Shown one piece after another: positions 1 through 8,033 of a stretch of 37,599 nt of DNA. This DNA comes from Myxococcaceae bacterium (lineage in GTDB: Bacteria > Myxococcota > Myxococcia > Myxococcales > Myxococcaceae): NCBI GenBank assembly GCA_025459425.1, contig JALOQF010000035.1, positions 1-37,599 on the forward strand, read 5' to 3'. Each line of letters opens with the position of its first letter. The first letter of the stretch is position 1. Both the position numbers and the translations under genes were made by a program. The notes beneath the pieces were generated by a model, which saw only the letters and a program-made list of their open reading frames with translations, was not told the origin of the DNA and searched no databases.

Positions 1-197
1 CCGGGCACCGACATCGTCACCGGCTTCTTGCCGCCCGGCGTCCACAGCTCGAGCGCCTCGGTGTCCGACACGCCACCTTCGAGCACCTCGATGGTGAAGG
101 TCGGCCCCTCGACCGACACGACGCGGGCGACGGTCTTCACCTGCGCGAACGTCGAGGTCACCGCCACCACCAGCCACACGGACAGGGTTCTCGTCAT
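1..197 (-). CDS. Secreted protein of unknown function, 3' end outside window
   Basis: An ATG at 197 on the minus strand opens a frame with no stop to the window edge (65 codons visible). It is preceded by GGGGGAAG about 4 nt upstream, a good ribosome binding site. The start reads MTRTLSVWLVVAVTSTFAQ, a short Sec signal peptide with likely cleavage after FAQ. The mature part begins VKTVARVVSVEGPTFTIEVL, a beta-strand-like stretch I cannot assign. It is divergent from panC and shares its 73 bp upstream region. Function is unknown. The reading frame, signal peptide and ribosome site support it as a real gene. Confidence 0.62.
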   Translation of the reverse strand, partial: MTRTLSVWLVVAVTSTFAQVKTVARVVSVEGPTFTIEVLEGGVSDTEALELWTPGGKKPVTMSVP

Positions 198-270
198 CGT
201 CTTCCCCCACGAAGGAAACGAGCCCACCTCATACGTCAGGAACGCTTGCGACGGGACACCCTCGGGTGCG

Positions 271-1143
271 ATGGAGCCCCGCGTGACGACGCCCCGGTTG
301 CTCAAGACGCCCCAGGAGGTCCGCTGGTTCGAGCGAGACCTGCGCCGCCGGGGCCAGACGCTCGCGCTCGTGCCCACCATGGGCTTTCTGCACGACGGGC
401 ACCTCTCGCTCATGCGCGAGGGCAAGGCCCGCTGCGACGTCGTCGCGGCCACCATCTTCGTGAACCCGACGCAGTTCGGCCCGAAGGAAGACCTGTCGCG
501 CTACCCGAGGGACCTGTCGGGTGACCTCGAGAAGTGTGGCTCGGCCCAGGCGTCGGTCGTCTACGCGCCCGAGCCCGCCAGCGTGTACCCCGACGGCTAC
601 CAGACGTACGTCACGGTGGAGCAGGTGAGCCAGGGCCTCTGCGGCGACCGGCGCCCCGGCCACTTCCGCGGCGTGGCCACCGTCGTCACCAAGCTGCTCG
701 CGCTCTTCCGCCCCGACGTCGCGCTCTTCGGCGAGAAGGACTACCAGCAGCTGAAGGTCATCGAGGCCCTCGCGAAGGACCTCGAGCTCGGCGTCGACAT
801 CGTCGGCCGGCCCACCGTGCGCGAGGCCGACGGCCTGGCGATGTCGTCGCGCAACGCCTACCTCTCGGCCGACGAGCGCCAGCGCGCGCTCGCCCTCTCG
901 AAGGGCCTCTTCGCCATGCAGGCCGCGGCGGCGAGCGGTCACACGAACGTCGAGGCCCTCGTCGCCCTCGGCACGAAGCCCCTCACCGACGCGCAGGTGC
1001 GGCTCGACTACCTCGAGGTGCGCGACGCCGAGACGCTGGCGCCGCTCACCACGCTGACGCCCGGCCGTCCCGCGCGCGCCCTCGTCGCCGGCTTCCTCGG
1101 CACCACGCGCCTCATCGACAACCTGGCGCTGACGGTGCCCTGA
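271..1143 (+). CDS. panC: Pantothenate synthetase (pantoate--beta-alanine ligase)
   Basis: PanC condenses pantoate and beta-alanine with ATP to give pantothenate, the coenzyme A precursor, in the cytoplasm. The 290-residue product is family length. It shows the nucleotidyltransferase motif PTMGFLHDGH (residues 35-44), FVNPTQFGPKEDLSRYPR (63-80), the GEKDYQQL pantoate/ATP region (154-161) and MSSRN (191-195). The ATG at 271 is chosen because the frame upstream to position 28 runs over the divergent secreted gene and has no PanC similarity. A GTG at 283 is an alternative start. Its stop lies 2 nt before smpB, so the two are probably co-transcribed. Confidence 0.96.
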   Translation: MEPRVTTPRLLKTPQEVRWFERDLRRRGQTLALVPTMGFLHDGHLSLMREGKARCDVVAATIFVNPTQFGPKEDLSRYPRDLSGDLEKCGSAQASVVYAPEPASVYPDGYQTYVTVEQVSQGLCGDRRPGHFRGVATVVTKLLALFRPDVALFGEKDYQQLKVIEALAKDLELGVDIVGRPTVREADGLAMSSRNAYLSADERQRALALSKGLFAMQAAAASGHTNVEALVALGTKPLTDAQVRLDYLEVRDAETLAPLTTLTPGRPARALVAGFLGTTRLIDNLALTVP

Positions 1144-1145
1144 CG

Positions 1146-1613
1146 ATGTCGAAGCCGAAGGACACCAGCGAGCGCCTCATCTGCGAGCACCGGCGCGCGA
1201 AGTTCGACTACGCCTTCGACGAGACGCTCGAGGCGGGGCTGGTGCTGACGGGCAGCGAGGTGAAGGCGCTGCGCAACGGCGAGGCGAACTTGAACGACGC
1301 CTACGCGATGCCCGAGAAGACGGGGCTGGTGCTGCACAACGCCCACATCGGCCAGTACAAGCCCGCCGCCTCGTTCGCGCACCTGCCCACGCGGCCCCGC
1401 CCGCTGCTGGTGAACCGCAACGAGCTCGAGAAGTGGTCGACGAAGGTGCGGGAGCGCGGGTACTCCATCATTCCGCTGGCGCTCTACTTCAAGGGCAGCT
1501 GGGCCAAGGTGAAGCTGGGCCTGGGCAAGGGCAAGAAGGCCACCGACCGCCGAGACACCATCAAGGAGCGCGAGAGCAAACGCGAGATGGACCGCGCGCT
1601 GCGGCGGCGCTGA
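1146..1613 (+). CDS. smpB: SsrA-binding protein SmpB
   Basis: SmpB binds tmRNA and brings it to stalled ribosomes for trans-translation. The 155-residue product has the family layout: an N-terminal ICEHRRAKFDYAFDETLEAG, then LVLTGSEVKALRNGEANLNDAY, GSWAKVKLGLGKGKK in the barrel, and a basic C-terminal tail (DRRDTIKERESKREMDRALR) that in the family enters the ribosomal decoding site. It starts 2 nt after panC and is followed 63 nt later by sspB, which acts on the tagged products of the same pathway. No tmRNA gene (ssrA) was recognised here. Confidence 0.97.
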   Translation: MSKPKDTSERLICEHRRAKFDYAFDETLEAGLVLTGSEVKALRNGEANLNDAYAMPEKTGLVLHNAHIGQYKPAASFAHLPTRPRPLLVNRNELEKWSTKVRERGYSIIPLALYFKGSWAKVKLGLGKGKKATDRRDTIKERESKREMDRALRRR

Positions 1614-1676
1614 CGCCTTGTGGGTGCGGCCCTCGCGCGGCCCGCTTACACTTCCTTTCGGACTTCACGAGCCTTC

Positions 1677-2225
1677 ATGGACAAGCGCAGTGACGACAAG
1701 AAGAGCCGGCTGCTCAAGGCCCTCGACGCGGGCATGACGCAGGTGCACCTCGACGCGCGCCGGCCGGGCGTGCTGGTGCCGAAGAAGTTCGCGGGCGACC
1801 ACCACCTCGTCCTCAACGTCTCGTACCGCTTCGACCCGCCGGACCTCACGGTGAACGAGTGGGGCGTGCGCGAGACGTTGTCCTTCGGGGGCGAGCGCTT
1901 CACCGTCGGGCTGCCGTGGTCGGCCATCTACGCCATCGCCTCGCACGTCACGCACGACTTCTTCATGTTCCCCGAAGACATGCCCGAGGAGCTGCTCGAG
2001 GGGGCCGTCGAGAAGACGTCGGGGCTGCCCGGGCCGCTCGAGCCGGGACGCTCCGACTCGGCGGGCACGCTGGCCTCGGTCGCGGCGGGCGCGAAGGCGG
2101 CGCTCGAGCCTCCGCCCCCTCCAGCGCGCGCGGCCTTGCGCGAGGTGGTGCTCGACCACGAGGGTGAAGAGCCGCCGAAAGAGACGACGCCCCCGAAGCG
2201 CGGGCACCTGCGCATCGTGAAGTGA
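1677..2225 (+). CDS. sspB: SspB-like ClpXP adaptor
   Basis: SspB-family proteins tether ssrA-tagged polypeptides to ClpX and speed their degradation by ClpXP. The 182-residue product has a folded N-terminal part of about 110 residues (DAGMTQVHLDARRPGVLVPK, LVLNVSYRFDPPDLTVNEWG, FTVGLPWSAIYAI), then a Pro/Ala/Glu-rich linker, and ends in RGHLRIVK. That ending resembles the ClpX-binding module of E. coli SspB, which ends RPALRVVK. ATG 1677 is chosen because the upstream part of the frame (from 1620) is not SspB-like. It sits just downstream of smpB, linking tagging and disposal. The call rests on fold-like similarity plus the tail motif. Confidence 0.85.
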   Translation: MDKRSDDKKSRLLKALDAGMTQVHLDARRPGVLVPKKFAGDHHLVLNVSYRFDPPDLTVNEWGVRETLSFGGERFTVGLPWSAIYAIASHVTHDFFMFPEDMPEELLEGAVEKTSGLPGPLEPGRSDSAGTLASVAAGAKAALEPPPPPARAALREVVLDHEGEEPPKETTPPKRGHLRIVK

Positions 2226-2283
2226 CGCGCGTCGTCGTCGCGGAAGTTCGCGCAGCCGATGCAGCGGGCGTAAATCCACCCAC

Positions 2284-3459
2284 ATGCCCTCCGTGCATGA
2301 CGACGACTTCAACGTGCCGCCGCCCGAGAAGGCCGGCATCTCGTCCACCCACTGGCACCCGCCGCCGCCGCCGACGCTCGCGGTGCCCAAGCTCGAGGTG
2401 ACGAAGGAGCTCTTGCAGGCGCTCCCGAAGACCGACCTGCACTGCCACCTCGACGGCTCGATGCGGCTCAAGACCATTCTCGAGCTGGCCGAGCAGCAGG
2501 GCGTGAAGCTGCCGGCGAACGACGAAGCGGCGCTCGCGAAGGTGATTCACAAGGGCGAGGTGTGCCGCGACCTCGAAGACTACCTGGTGGCCTTCGACGT
2601 CACCTGCTCGGTGCTGCAGACGGAAGCCGCGCTGTTCCGCGCGGCGTACGAGCTGGCCATCGACGCGGCGGCCGAGAACGTGCGCTACCTCGAGGTGCGC
2701 TACGCGCCGGTGCTGCACCAACAGCGCGGGCTCAAGCTGACGGCCATCGTCGACGCGGTGCTCGAGGGGCTGCGCACGGCCAAGCGCGAGACGCGCATCA
2801 AGTACGGCGTCATCTTGTGCGGCATCCGGCACATGAACCCGCAGTCGAGCGTGCGCCTGGCCGAGCTGTGCGTGGCGTACAAGAACCGCGGCGTGGTGGG
2901 CTTCGACCTGGCCGGTGCCGAGGCGAACTTTCCCGCCAAGGAGCACCGCGAGGCCTTTCAGCTCATCTTGAAGAACAACGTGAACTGCACCGCGCACGCG
3001 GGTGAGGCGTACGGCCCGGAGAGCATCGGGCAGGCGCTCCACTACCTGGGCGCGCACCGCATCGGGCACGGCGTGCGCCTGCGCGAAGACGGAGACCTGC
3101 TCAATTACGTCAACGACCACCGCATTCCGCTCGAGTGTTGCCCGTCGTCGAACGTGCAGACGCGCGCGGTGAGCGAGATGGCCGCGCACCCGCTGAAGTT
3201 CTATTTCGACTACGGCTTGCGGGTGACCATCAACACCGACAACCGGCTCATCACCGACACCACCGTCAGCCACGAGTACTGGATCGCGCACAAGGAGCTG
3301 GGCCTGTCGCTGGAAGACCTGACCACCATCATCGTGTCGGGCTTCAAGAGCGCGTTCCTGCCGTTCCGCGAGAAGCAGGACATGCTCAAGGCGGTCAACG
3401 CCGAAATCGAAGCGACGCTGAAGCGCTTCGAGGCGAAGGCGCCAGCGAAGGCGCGCTGA
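2284..3459 (+). CDS. add: Adenosine deaminase
   Basis: The product hydrolyses adenosine (or deoxyadenosine) to inosine in purine salvage. The 391-residue protein has the zinc motif HCHLDGS (residues 53-59), GFDLAGAE (206-213), the catalytic HAGE (238-241), HRIGHG (258-263) and a metal-binding Asp in NTDN (317-320). The first 45 or so residues are an extension rich in Pro (PPPPP at 26-30) with no family counterpart. The first ATG (2284) is kept because no better start lies closer to the domain. Related deaminases act on other purine nucleosides, so exact substrate is inferred. Confidence 0.92.
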   Translation: MPSVHDDDFNVPPPEKAGISSTHWHPPPPPTLAVPKLEVTKELLQALPKTDLHCHLDGSMRLKTILELAEQQGVKLPANDEAALAKVIHKGEVCRDLEDYLVAFDVTCSVLQTEAALFRAAYELAIDAAAENVRYLEVRYAPVLHQQRGLKLTAIVDAVLEGLRTAKRETRIKYGVILCGIRHMNPQSSVRLAELCVAYKNRGVVGFDLAGAEANFPAKEHREAFQLILKNNVNCTAHAGEAYGPESIGQALHYLGAHRIGHGVRLREDGDLLNYVNDHRIPLECCPSSNVQTRAVSEMAAHPLKFYFDYGLRVTINTDNRLITDTTVSHEYWIAHKELGLSLEDLTTIIVSGFKSAFLPFREKQDMLKAVNAEIEATLKRFEAKAPAKAR

Positions 3460-3479
3460 CGGAGCCGGACTTCAGCCGG

Positions 3480-3680
3480 TCACGAGCACTTCTTCGTGTC
3501 CTTGCGGCACATGCGCGAGCAGCAGTCCTCGCGGTCCGTGCACGGCTGGCCAGCGGCCTTGCAGCTCTCGCCGGCCGGGCTGACGCCGGGCGCCGGCGCA
3601 GCCGAGGGCGTGTGGGCGAAGGCCGAGGCGGCGAGGCCGAGGGAGAAGCTGGCGATGGCGGCGATGACGGCGTGTTTCAC
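3480..3680 (-). CDS. Small secreted cysteine-rich peptide with cystine-knot spacing
   Basis: A 66-residue ORF starts at GTG 3680, with GGGAG about 5 nt upstream. It begins VKHAVIAAIASFSLGLAASA, a clear signal peptide ending ...SAFA. A short Ala/Pro linker follows, then a module with six cysteines spaced C-x6-C-x5-CC-x3-C-x6-C (CKAAGQPC, TDREDCC, SRMC, RKDTKKC). This spacing fits the inhibitor-cystine-knot pattern of eukaryotic knottins, and similar CC modules occur in secreted myxobacterial proteins. It probably forms three disulfides outside the cytoplasm. Function is unknown. It converges with add; its start faces a 508 bp intergenic region. Confidence 0.72.
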   Translation of the reverse strand: MKHAVIAAIASFSLGLAASAFAHTPSAAPAPGVSPAGESCKAAGQPCTDREDCCSRMCRKDTKKCS

Positions 3681-4188
3681 GTGGGCTCCCGGGAAGCGGC
3701 GCGAGGACGGCTCGCGAGCGCAGCGCGCAGTCTGGGCCGGAGGGCCTCCGATGTCGTTCGTGTGCGTCGAGCGTGGGTCCCATCGCTCGCGGCAGCTCGA
3801 GGTGTTTCGACGACGGGCCACATCTCCAGCCGTCGTGCGCCCGGGACTCGGTCTGGCTCGACCGCGGAGGAGCCGAGACGGCTGATCGCCCCCGCGAGTC
3901 GCCTTCGTTCGACGCGGAGCCGCTCGCGACCCGCTGAGCCCGTGAGGGCCTCGGGCGTCATCGGCTGACGGGCGCCGAGAATCGACGCGCCCAGAGACCG
4001 TGCGGGTCGCCCGCCACGTCCACGACGAGCGTGGGGGGCGCTGGCCGTCACCTCGCACGTGGCGTTCGAGTGGAACATTCGACCGACTCGATTCGGCTCT
4101 TCGTTCCACTCGCCGCGAGGGCGGCGTGGGCACCACCCCCGTCGGCGCGCGTTGACGGCCGGCCCGGTCGCCTTCACAGTCTCGGGCG
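3681..4188. other. Intergenic region between divergent secreted-protein genes
   Basis: The 508 bp hold only overlapping shadow frames rich in Arg, Ala and Pro, with no recognisable protein family. The one structured element I see is the 10 bp inverted repeat at 4067-4112. The stretch must carry the upstream regions of both the cystine-knot-like peptide (minus) and the AgmX-tail lipoprotein (plus). Confidence 0.5.
4067..4112. repeat. 10 bp inverted repeat, 26 bp spacer
   Basis: CGAGTGGAAC at 4067-4076 is exactly complementary to GTTCCACTCG at 4103-4112. The repeat lies 77 bp upstream of the lipoprotein start at 4189. Its wide spacing suggests a bipartite protein-binding site or a long-loop hairpin. 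The GGAAC core also resembles the -35 element of ECF-sigma promoters, but I see no convincing -10 partner. Confidence 0.4.
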
Positions 4189-5433
4189 ATGCGGTCGTGG
4201 CCGGCGGCTCTCATGGTGTGCTGGGTAGGCTGCGCGACGCCGGCGCCTCGCGCGGCGACGCCCTCGCAAGCGACGACGAGGCCCGCCGACGAACTGGCGA
4301 GTGCGTTCGAGCCCGAGTCCACCGCGCCTCCGACTGCGGTCGTGGCGCGGCCCCCGCCGCCGCTCCCCGACGTGCGCGCTCCCTTTCGTGACGCCATCGA
4401 GCGCCTGACGCGCGCCCTCGCCTCGAAGGACCTCGACGCGGCCCGCGCGGCGCTCGGCGAGGTGGAGCAGCAGGCGCAGGCGCTCGGCCTCGTCGAGCGG
4501 CAGAAGGCCGCGGAGCTCGCCTTCAAGGTGGCCTTCGCTGCAGCCGACGGCCCGGGCGCGCAGGCGCAGGCGAGGGCCTGGCTTCGAACCTGTGGTGGAG
4601 ACGGGGTCGAGGCGTGTCGGGCCGCTGCCCTCAACGCCCTGGTATCGACGGGCCGGCTCGACGCTGCCACGGCGAAGGCCGTGCGCGACGACGTCAACCA
4701 GGTGCAGCAGGCCGAGCGCTGCCTCAAGGCGGCGGAGCGCGCGAAGAAGGTCGACCGGTGTGTCGCGGAGGCCGAGGCGCTGGCGCGCTCCTCGAAAGAC
4801 GCGTTCCTCGACGCCCGGGTCGACTACGTGCGCGCCCTCGCGGCCCCGGAGCCGCGTCAGGCTGCCAAGGCCCTCGCGCAGCGCATGGCCCAGGCCCGGA
4901 TCGAGAAGAAGGTCGACGAGGTGGCCCGGCTGGCGCTTACCGACGCGCACGCGGTGAGCGCGACGCTGCCCGAGGCCGAGCGCCGGTGGGGCCGCCCGCC
5001 CGAGACCGACGCTGCCTGCGCCGCCTTCGATGTCGCGAGCGGCCCCGGCGCGTGCCGCAAGCTCGAGAAGCAGCTCTTCAACGGGTGGACCTTTCGCGAC
5101 TTCTCGAAAGACAAACCGAAGGAGGGCCTCTCGCGGGAGCAGGTGCTCGCCGTCAACGAGCACTACGCACCGTTGCTCCAGGAGTGTCTGTCGGCCCAGG
5201 CCAGGCGGCTGACGCCTCCCGACGCGGCCCGCTACGAGGTGCGGTGGATGGTGTTCAACGACGGCCGCGTGGGTGAGGTGCACTTCAAGCAGGCCGCGCT
5301 CGAGTCGAGCGAGCTCGCCGGCTGTCTTCGCGCGCAGTTCGAGAGCTGGCGCTACCCGCGGTACGAGGGCGAGTGGCAGCACGTCGAGCAAGCCTTCACG
5401 GTGACGGCCGTCGAGCGGCGCACGGCCCGGTGA
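4189..5433 (+). CDS. Lipoprotein with AgmX/PglI-type C-terminal tail
   Basis: The 414-residue product begins with a hydrophobic segment ending WVGC, a plausible though imperfect lipobox at Cys15. A Pro/Ala-rich linker follows. Residues about 65-300 are Ala-rich helices with paired cysteines, repeat-like in character. The C-terminal about 90 residues (LQECLSAQARRL, YEVRWMVFNDGRVGEVHFKQ, ELAGCLRAQFESWRYPRYEG) match the AgmX/PglI C-terminal domain, a TonB-like tail seen in myxobacterial envelope and gliding proteins. It is probably anchored in the envelope. The ATG at 4189 is used; ATG 4213 would also leave a lipobox. The molecular role is unknown. Confidence 0.8.
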   Translation: MRSWPAALMVCWVGCATPAPRAATPSQATTRPADELASAFEPESTAPPTAVVARPPPPLPDVRAPFRDAIERLTRALASKDLDAARAALGEVEQQAQALGLVERQKAAELAFKVAFAAADGPGAQAQARAWLRTCGGDGVEACRAAALNALVSTGRLDAATAKAVRDDVNQVQQAERCLKAAERAKKVDRCVAEAEALARSSKDAFLDARVDYVRALAAPEPRQAAKALAQRMAQARIEKKVDEVARLALTDAHAVSATLPEAERRWGRPPETDAACAAFDVASGPGACRKLEKQLFNGWTFRDFSKDKPKEGLSREQVLAVNEHYAPLLQECLSAQARRLTPPDAARYEVRWMVFNDGRVGEVHFKQAALESSELAGCLRAQFESWRYPRYEGEWQHVEQAFTVTAVERRTAR

Positions 5434-5510
5434 CGGGAAGCGGTGCCTTCGTCGCGGGTGATGACGGCGCGTGCCATCGATGGTGACGGCGAGCTGCGCG
5501 AACATCCATG

Positions 5511-5687
5511 CCCCCCCTCTGACGTGTCCGCCGCCGCGTGCATCACGGCCTCGACGCCCGTGAGGCCGGTGGTGAGGGCGGGCGGCTCGAGCAGCTCACC
5601 GCGCACCACCTCGGCGCGCACTCCGGGCCAGGCTCGCACGGTGCGCCCGACCGCCACCATGGCCCGAACGATGTTCTGACCGACGAC
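5511..5687 (-). pseudogene. Remnant of an NAD-dependent epimerase/dehydratase
   Basis: One minus-strand frame reads VGQNIVRAMVAVGRTVRAWP and, further on, AEVVRGELLEPPALTTGL and TGVEAVMHAAADT. This follows the start of extended SDR/epimerase proteins (nucleotide-binding glycine region, a strand-helix pair, a G-D-L-x-D-like segment and the DAVvHxAA strand). No start with the full glycine motif lies in frame upstream, and similarity ends after about 60 codons, with no catalytic YxxxK. I read it as a decayed fragment in the 334 bp gap between two genes. Nothing else is recognisable in that gap. Confidence 0.45.
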
Positions 5688-5767
5688 CCCGCATGACCGA
5701 CTCCGACGTCGAGGAGCCCCTCGTGCACCGGCTCCCTACGTTGCTGGGGTGAAGAGACAGGCCCGAC

Positions 5768-6886
5768 TCACGTGGCGGTGAGGGTCATCGTCGCGACGCC
5801 AGCCAGGGCTCCGACCCACCGCGCGGCCTCGAGCGGGCGCGCCCAGGAGCGGCCTTCGAGCAGCCCGGGAATCGTCGTGGCCGAGACGGCGAGCCATGAC
5901 GCGGCGAGGAGCTTCCACGGCATGGGGAGCAGCGCCACGCCCCACATGAGGAAGCCGAACGTGGCCACCAGCAGCACGAGACACTGCCAGAAGACGTAGC
6001 GCCGCACGCCGCGCGACGCCTCGACGTCGTACTTCACGAGCGGGTCGCGCCGGGTGGCCTCCCCCATCCACCCGGGGCGCCACGCGGGCGACGCGACGAA
6101 CACCTTCAGCGCGTCGCGCACCGTCGGCGCCAGGCGGGCGAGGCGGAGGAGTTCGACGTAGCGCTCCACCTGTGCCCAGAGCGGGTTGAAGGACTTCAGC
6201 GGCGTGGTGGTGCCGTACACGCAGGGCTCGACCTCGGGCGCGTACGTTCCGAACAGCCGGTCGAAGACGCTGAACGTCGCGCCGTGGTTCTTGTCGAGGT
6301 ACTGCGGGTTGATGGCGTGGTGCACGCGGTGCAGCGACGGCGTGTTGAGCCACTTCTCGAGGAAGCCCAGCGGCGGCACCAGCTCGGTGTGAATCCAGAA
6401 CTGGTACAGCGTCGACAGGCCCAGCATCACCGCGAAGGGCAGGGTGGGCACGCCCAGGAGCGCGAGCGGCAGGTAGAACGGCAACGTCGTCACCCACGTG
6501 GTGACCGACTGCCGCAGCGCGACCGCGAGGTTGTAGTCCTCGGAGTGGTGGTGCACGACGTGCGCCGCCCACAACAGGTTGACCTCGTGCGAGAGGCGGT
6601 GCCACCAGTAGTAGGCGAACTCGACGCCGAGGAGCGCCGCGACCCAGGGCAGCCACGTCGTCGGCAGGTCGAAGAGCCGGTGCGTGAACAGCGCCTCGTA
6701 CGCCGCCAGCAGCACCGCGCCGCCGAGCAGGTTCGACACGAGCTGGTTCAAGACGCCGCAGCCCATGTCGGAGATGGCGTCGCCCAGCCGGTAGACCGAC
6801 AGGCCCCGGCGCCGGGCCAGCGCCAGCTCGACGCCGATGCCGACGAAGAAGAGCGGAATCGCCAGCGCGATGAGGTTCAGGCCCAC
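5768..6886 (-). CDS. Sterol desaturase/fatty acid hydroxylase family membrane protein
   Basis: This is a predicted di-iron membrane oxygenase of the fatty acid hydroxylase superfamily. The 372-residue product has several hydrophobic helices and the family histidine boxes HRLSH (residues 96-100), HVVHHH (109-114) and HRVHH (186-190). After about residue 245 comes an extension with further hydrophobic segments. GTG 6886 is chosen as the start just before the first membrane helix; the site has only a weak upstream AGG. The gene is divergent from the CFA-like methyltransferase with a palindrome between them. Substrate (sterol, carotenoid or acyl chain) cannot be told from sequence. Confidence 0.85.
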   Translation of the reverse strand: MGLNLIALAIPLFFVGIGVELALARRRGLSVYRLGDAISDMGCGVLNQLVSNLLGGAVLLAAYEALFTHRLFDLPTTWLPWVAALLGVEFAYYWWHRLSHEVNLLWAAHVVHHHSEDYNLAVALRQSVTTWVTTLPFYLPLALLGVPTLPFAVMLGLSTLYQFWIHTELVPPLGFLEKWLNTPSLHRVHHAINPQYLDKNHGATFSVFDRLFGTYAPEVEPCVYGTTTPLKSFNPLWAQVERYVELLRLARLAPTVRDALKVFVASPAWRPGWMGEATRRDPLVKYDVEASRGVRRYVFWQCLVLLVATFGFLMWGVALLPMPWKLLAASWLAVSATTIPGLLEGRSWARPLEAARWVGALAGVATMTLTAT

Positions 6887-6922
6887 GTCGCCGGTGTACC
6901 TGCCGCGGCTCCGAAATACAAT

Positions 6923-6934
6923 GACCGAGCGGTC
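6923..6934. promoter_or_regulatory. Candidate TetR-type operator between divergent genes
   Basis: GACCG-AG-CGGTC is a perfect 5 bp inverted repeat with a 2 bp centre, the form of many TetR-family operators. It lies between the hydroxylase start (6886, minus) and the methyltransferase start (6999, plus). A -10-like TATGTT at 6939-6944 lies beside it, so a bound repressor would cover the promoter. No regulator gene is adjacent. Confidence 0.4.
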
Positions 6935-6998
6935 TGGGTATGTTCGATGCCTCCGTTTGCCGCTTGCGTCGACGGCGAGCCCCGAGGACACCTCGCGC

Positions 6999-8027
6999 AT
7001 GTTCGTCATCGACGCGGCCGAGCGAGGCCTGGTGCCAGACCGGCTCTTGAGGCTGGGGGTCGAGCAGCTCGTGCGGCAGCGGCTGCGTGATGAGGCGGCG
7101 CGAGACGCGCGCACGCCGGGTGGGTTCGTGCATTCCTTCGTCGAGGACCTCAAGCGCGCGCCCATCGCCCTGGTGCCCGAGGCGGCGAACGCCCAGCACT
7201 ACGAGGTGCCGGCGGACTTCTTCGTCGAGGTGCTGGGGCGGCATCTGAAATACAGCTGCGGGCTCTGGCGTGAGGGCGTGTTCACCCTCGACGACAGCGA
7301 GGCCGCGATGCTGGCCCTCACCTGCGAGCGCGCGCAGCTCGAAGACGGGCAGGCGGTGCTCGAGCTCGGCTGCGGTTGGGGCTCGCTCTCGTCGTGGATG
7401 GCGGAGCGCTACCCGCGCAGCCGAATCCTCGCGGTGTCGAACTCGGCCTCACAGCGCGCGTTCATCGAGGCGCGCGCGAAGGCGCGGGGCATCACCAACC
7501 TCGAGGTCGTCACCGCCGACATCAACGACTTCTCGACCGAGCGGCGCTTCGACCGGGTGGTGTCGGTCGAGATGTTCGAGCACTTGCGCAACTACGAGCG
7601 GCTCCTCGGCCGCGTGGCGTCGTGGCTCAGCCCCGGCGGGAAGCTCTTCGTGCACGTCTTCTCGCACCGCCACCACGCCTACCCGTACGACGACGAAGGC
7701 CCCCAGGACTGGATGGCGCGGAACTTCTTCTCGGGCGGGCTCATGCCGTCCGACGACCTGCTGCTCCACTTCCAGCGCGACGTGGTGCTCGAGGAGCGCT
7801 GGCGCGTCGACGGCACCCACTACCAGCGCACCGCCGAGGCGTGGCTCGAGCGCCTCGATGGGCGCCGGGCGGCGGTGGTGAGCGTGTTTCGTCGCCACCA
7901 CGCCCGCGCCGAGGCCGAGCGTTGGTTCCACCGCTGGCGCCTGTTCTTCCTCGGCGTCAGCGGGCTGTTCGGCTTCGACGCGGGCCGCCAGTGGGGCGTC
8001 ACCCACTCTCGCTTCGCGCAGCGGTGA
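6999..8027 (+). CDS. CFA-synthase-family SAM-dependent methyltransferase
   Basis: The 342-residue protein belongs to the cyclopropane-fatty-acyl-phospholipid synthase/coclaurine N-methyltransferase-like family. It shows HYEVPADFF (residues 67-75), LKYSCGLW (83-90), the SAM-binding LELGCGWGSL (121-130), VSVEMFEHLRNY and PGGKLFVHVFSHR. ATG 6999 is chosen, with GAGGAC upstream at 6983-6988. An ATG at 6921 would give a longer form whose added residues look non-coding and overlap the palindrome. The divergent hydroxylase suggests membrane-lipid modification, but members of this family also methylate small amines. Confidence 0.88.
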   Translation: MFVIDAAERGLVPDRLLRLGVEQLVRQRLRDEAARDARTPGGFVHSFVEDLKRAPIALVPEAANAQHYEVPADFFVEVLGRHLKYSCGLWREGVFTLDDSEAAMLALTCERAQLEDGQAVLELGCGWGSLSSWMAERYPRSRILAVSNSASQRAFIEARAKARGITNLEVVTADINDFSTERRFDRVVSVEMFEHLRNYERLLGRVASWLSPGGKLFVHVFSHRHHAYPYDDEGPQDWMARNFFSGGLMPSDDLLLHFQRDVVLEERWRVDGTHYQRTAEAWLERLDGRRAAVVSVFRRHHARAEAERWFHRWRLFFLGVSGLFGFDAGRQWGVTHSRFAQR

Positions 8028-8033
8028 GCGCCC

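Noticed and set aside
28..270. N-terminal extension of panC
   Set aside because: The added 81 residues overlap the divergent secreted-protein gene and have no PanC similarity.
3677..4177. Minus-strand ORF of 166 codons in the long intergenic region
   Set aside because: Composition is Arg/Ala/Pro-rich shadow type, with no domain, signal or ribosome site.
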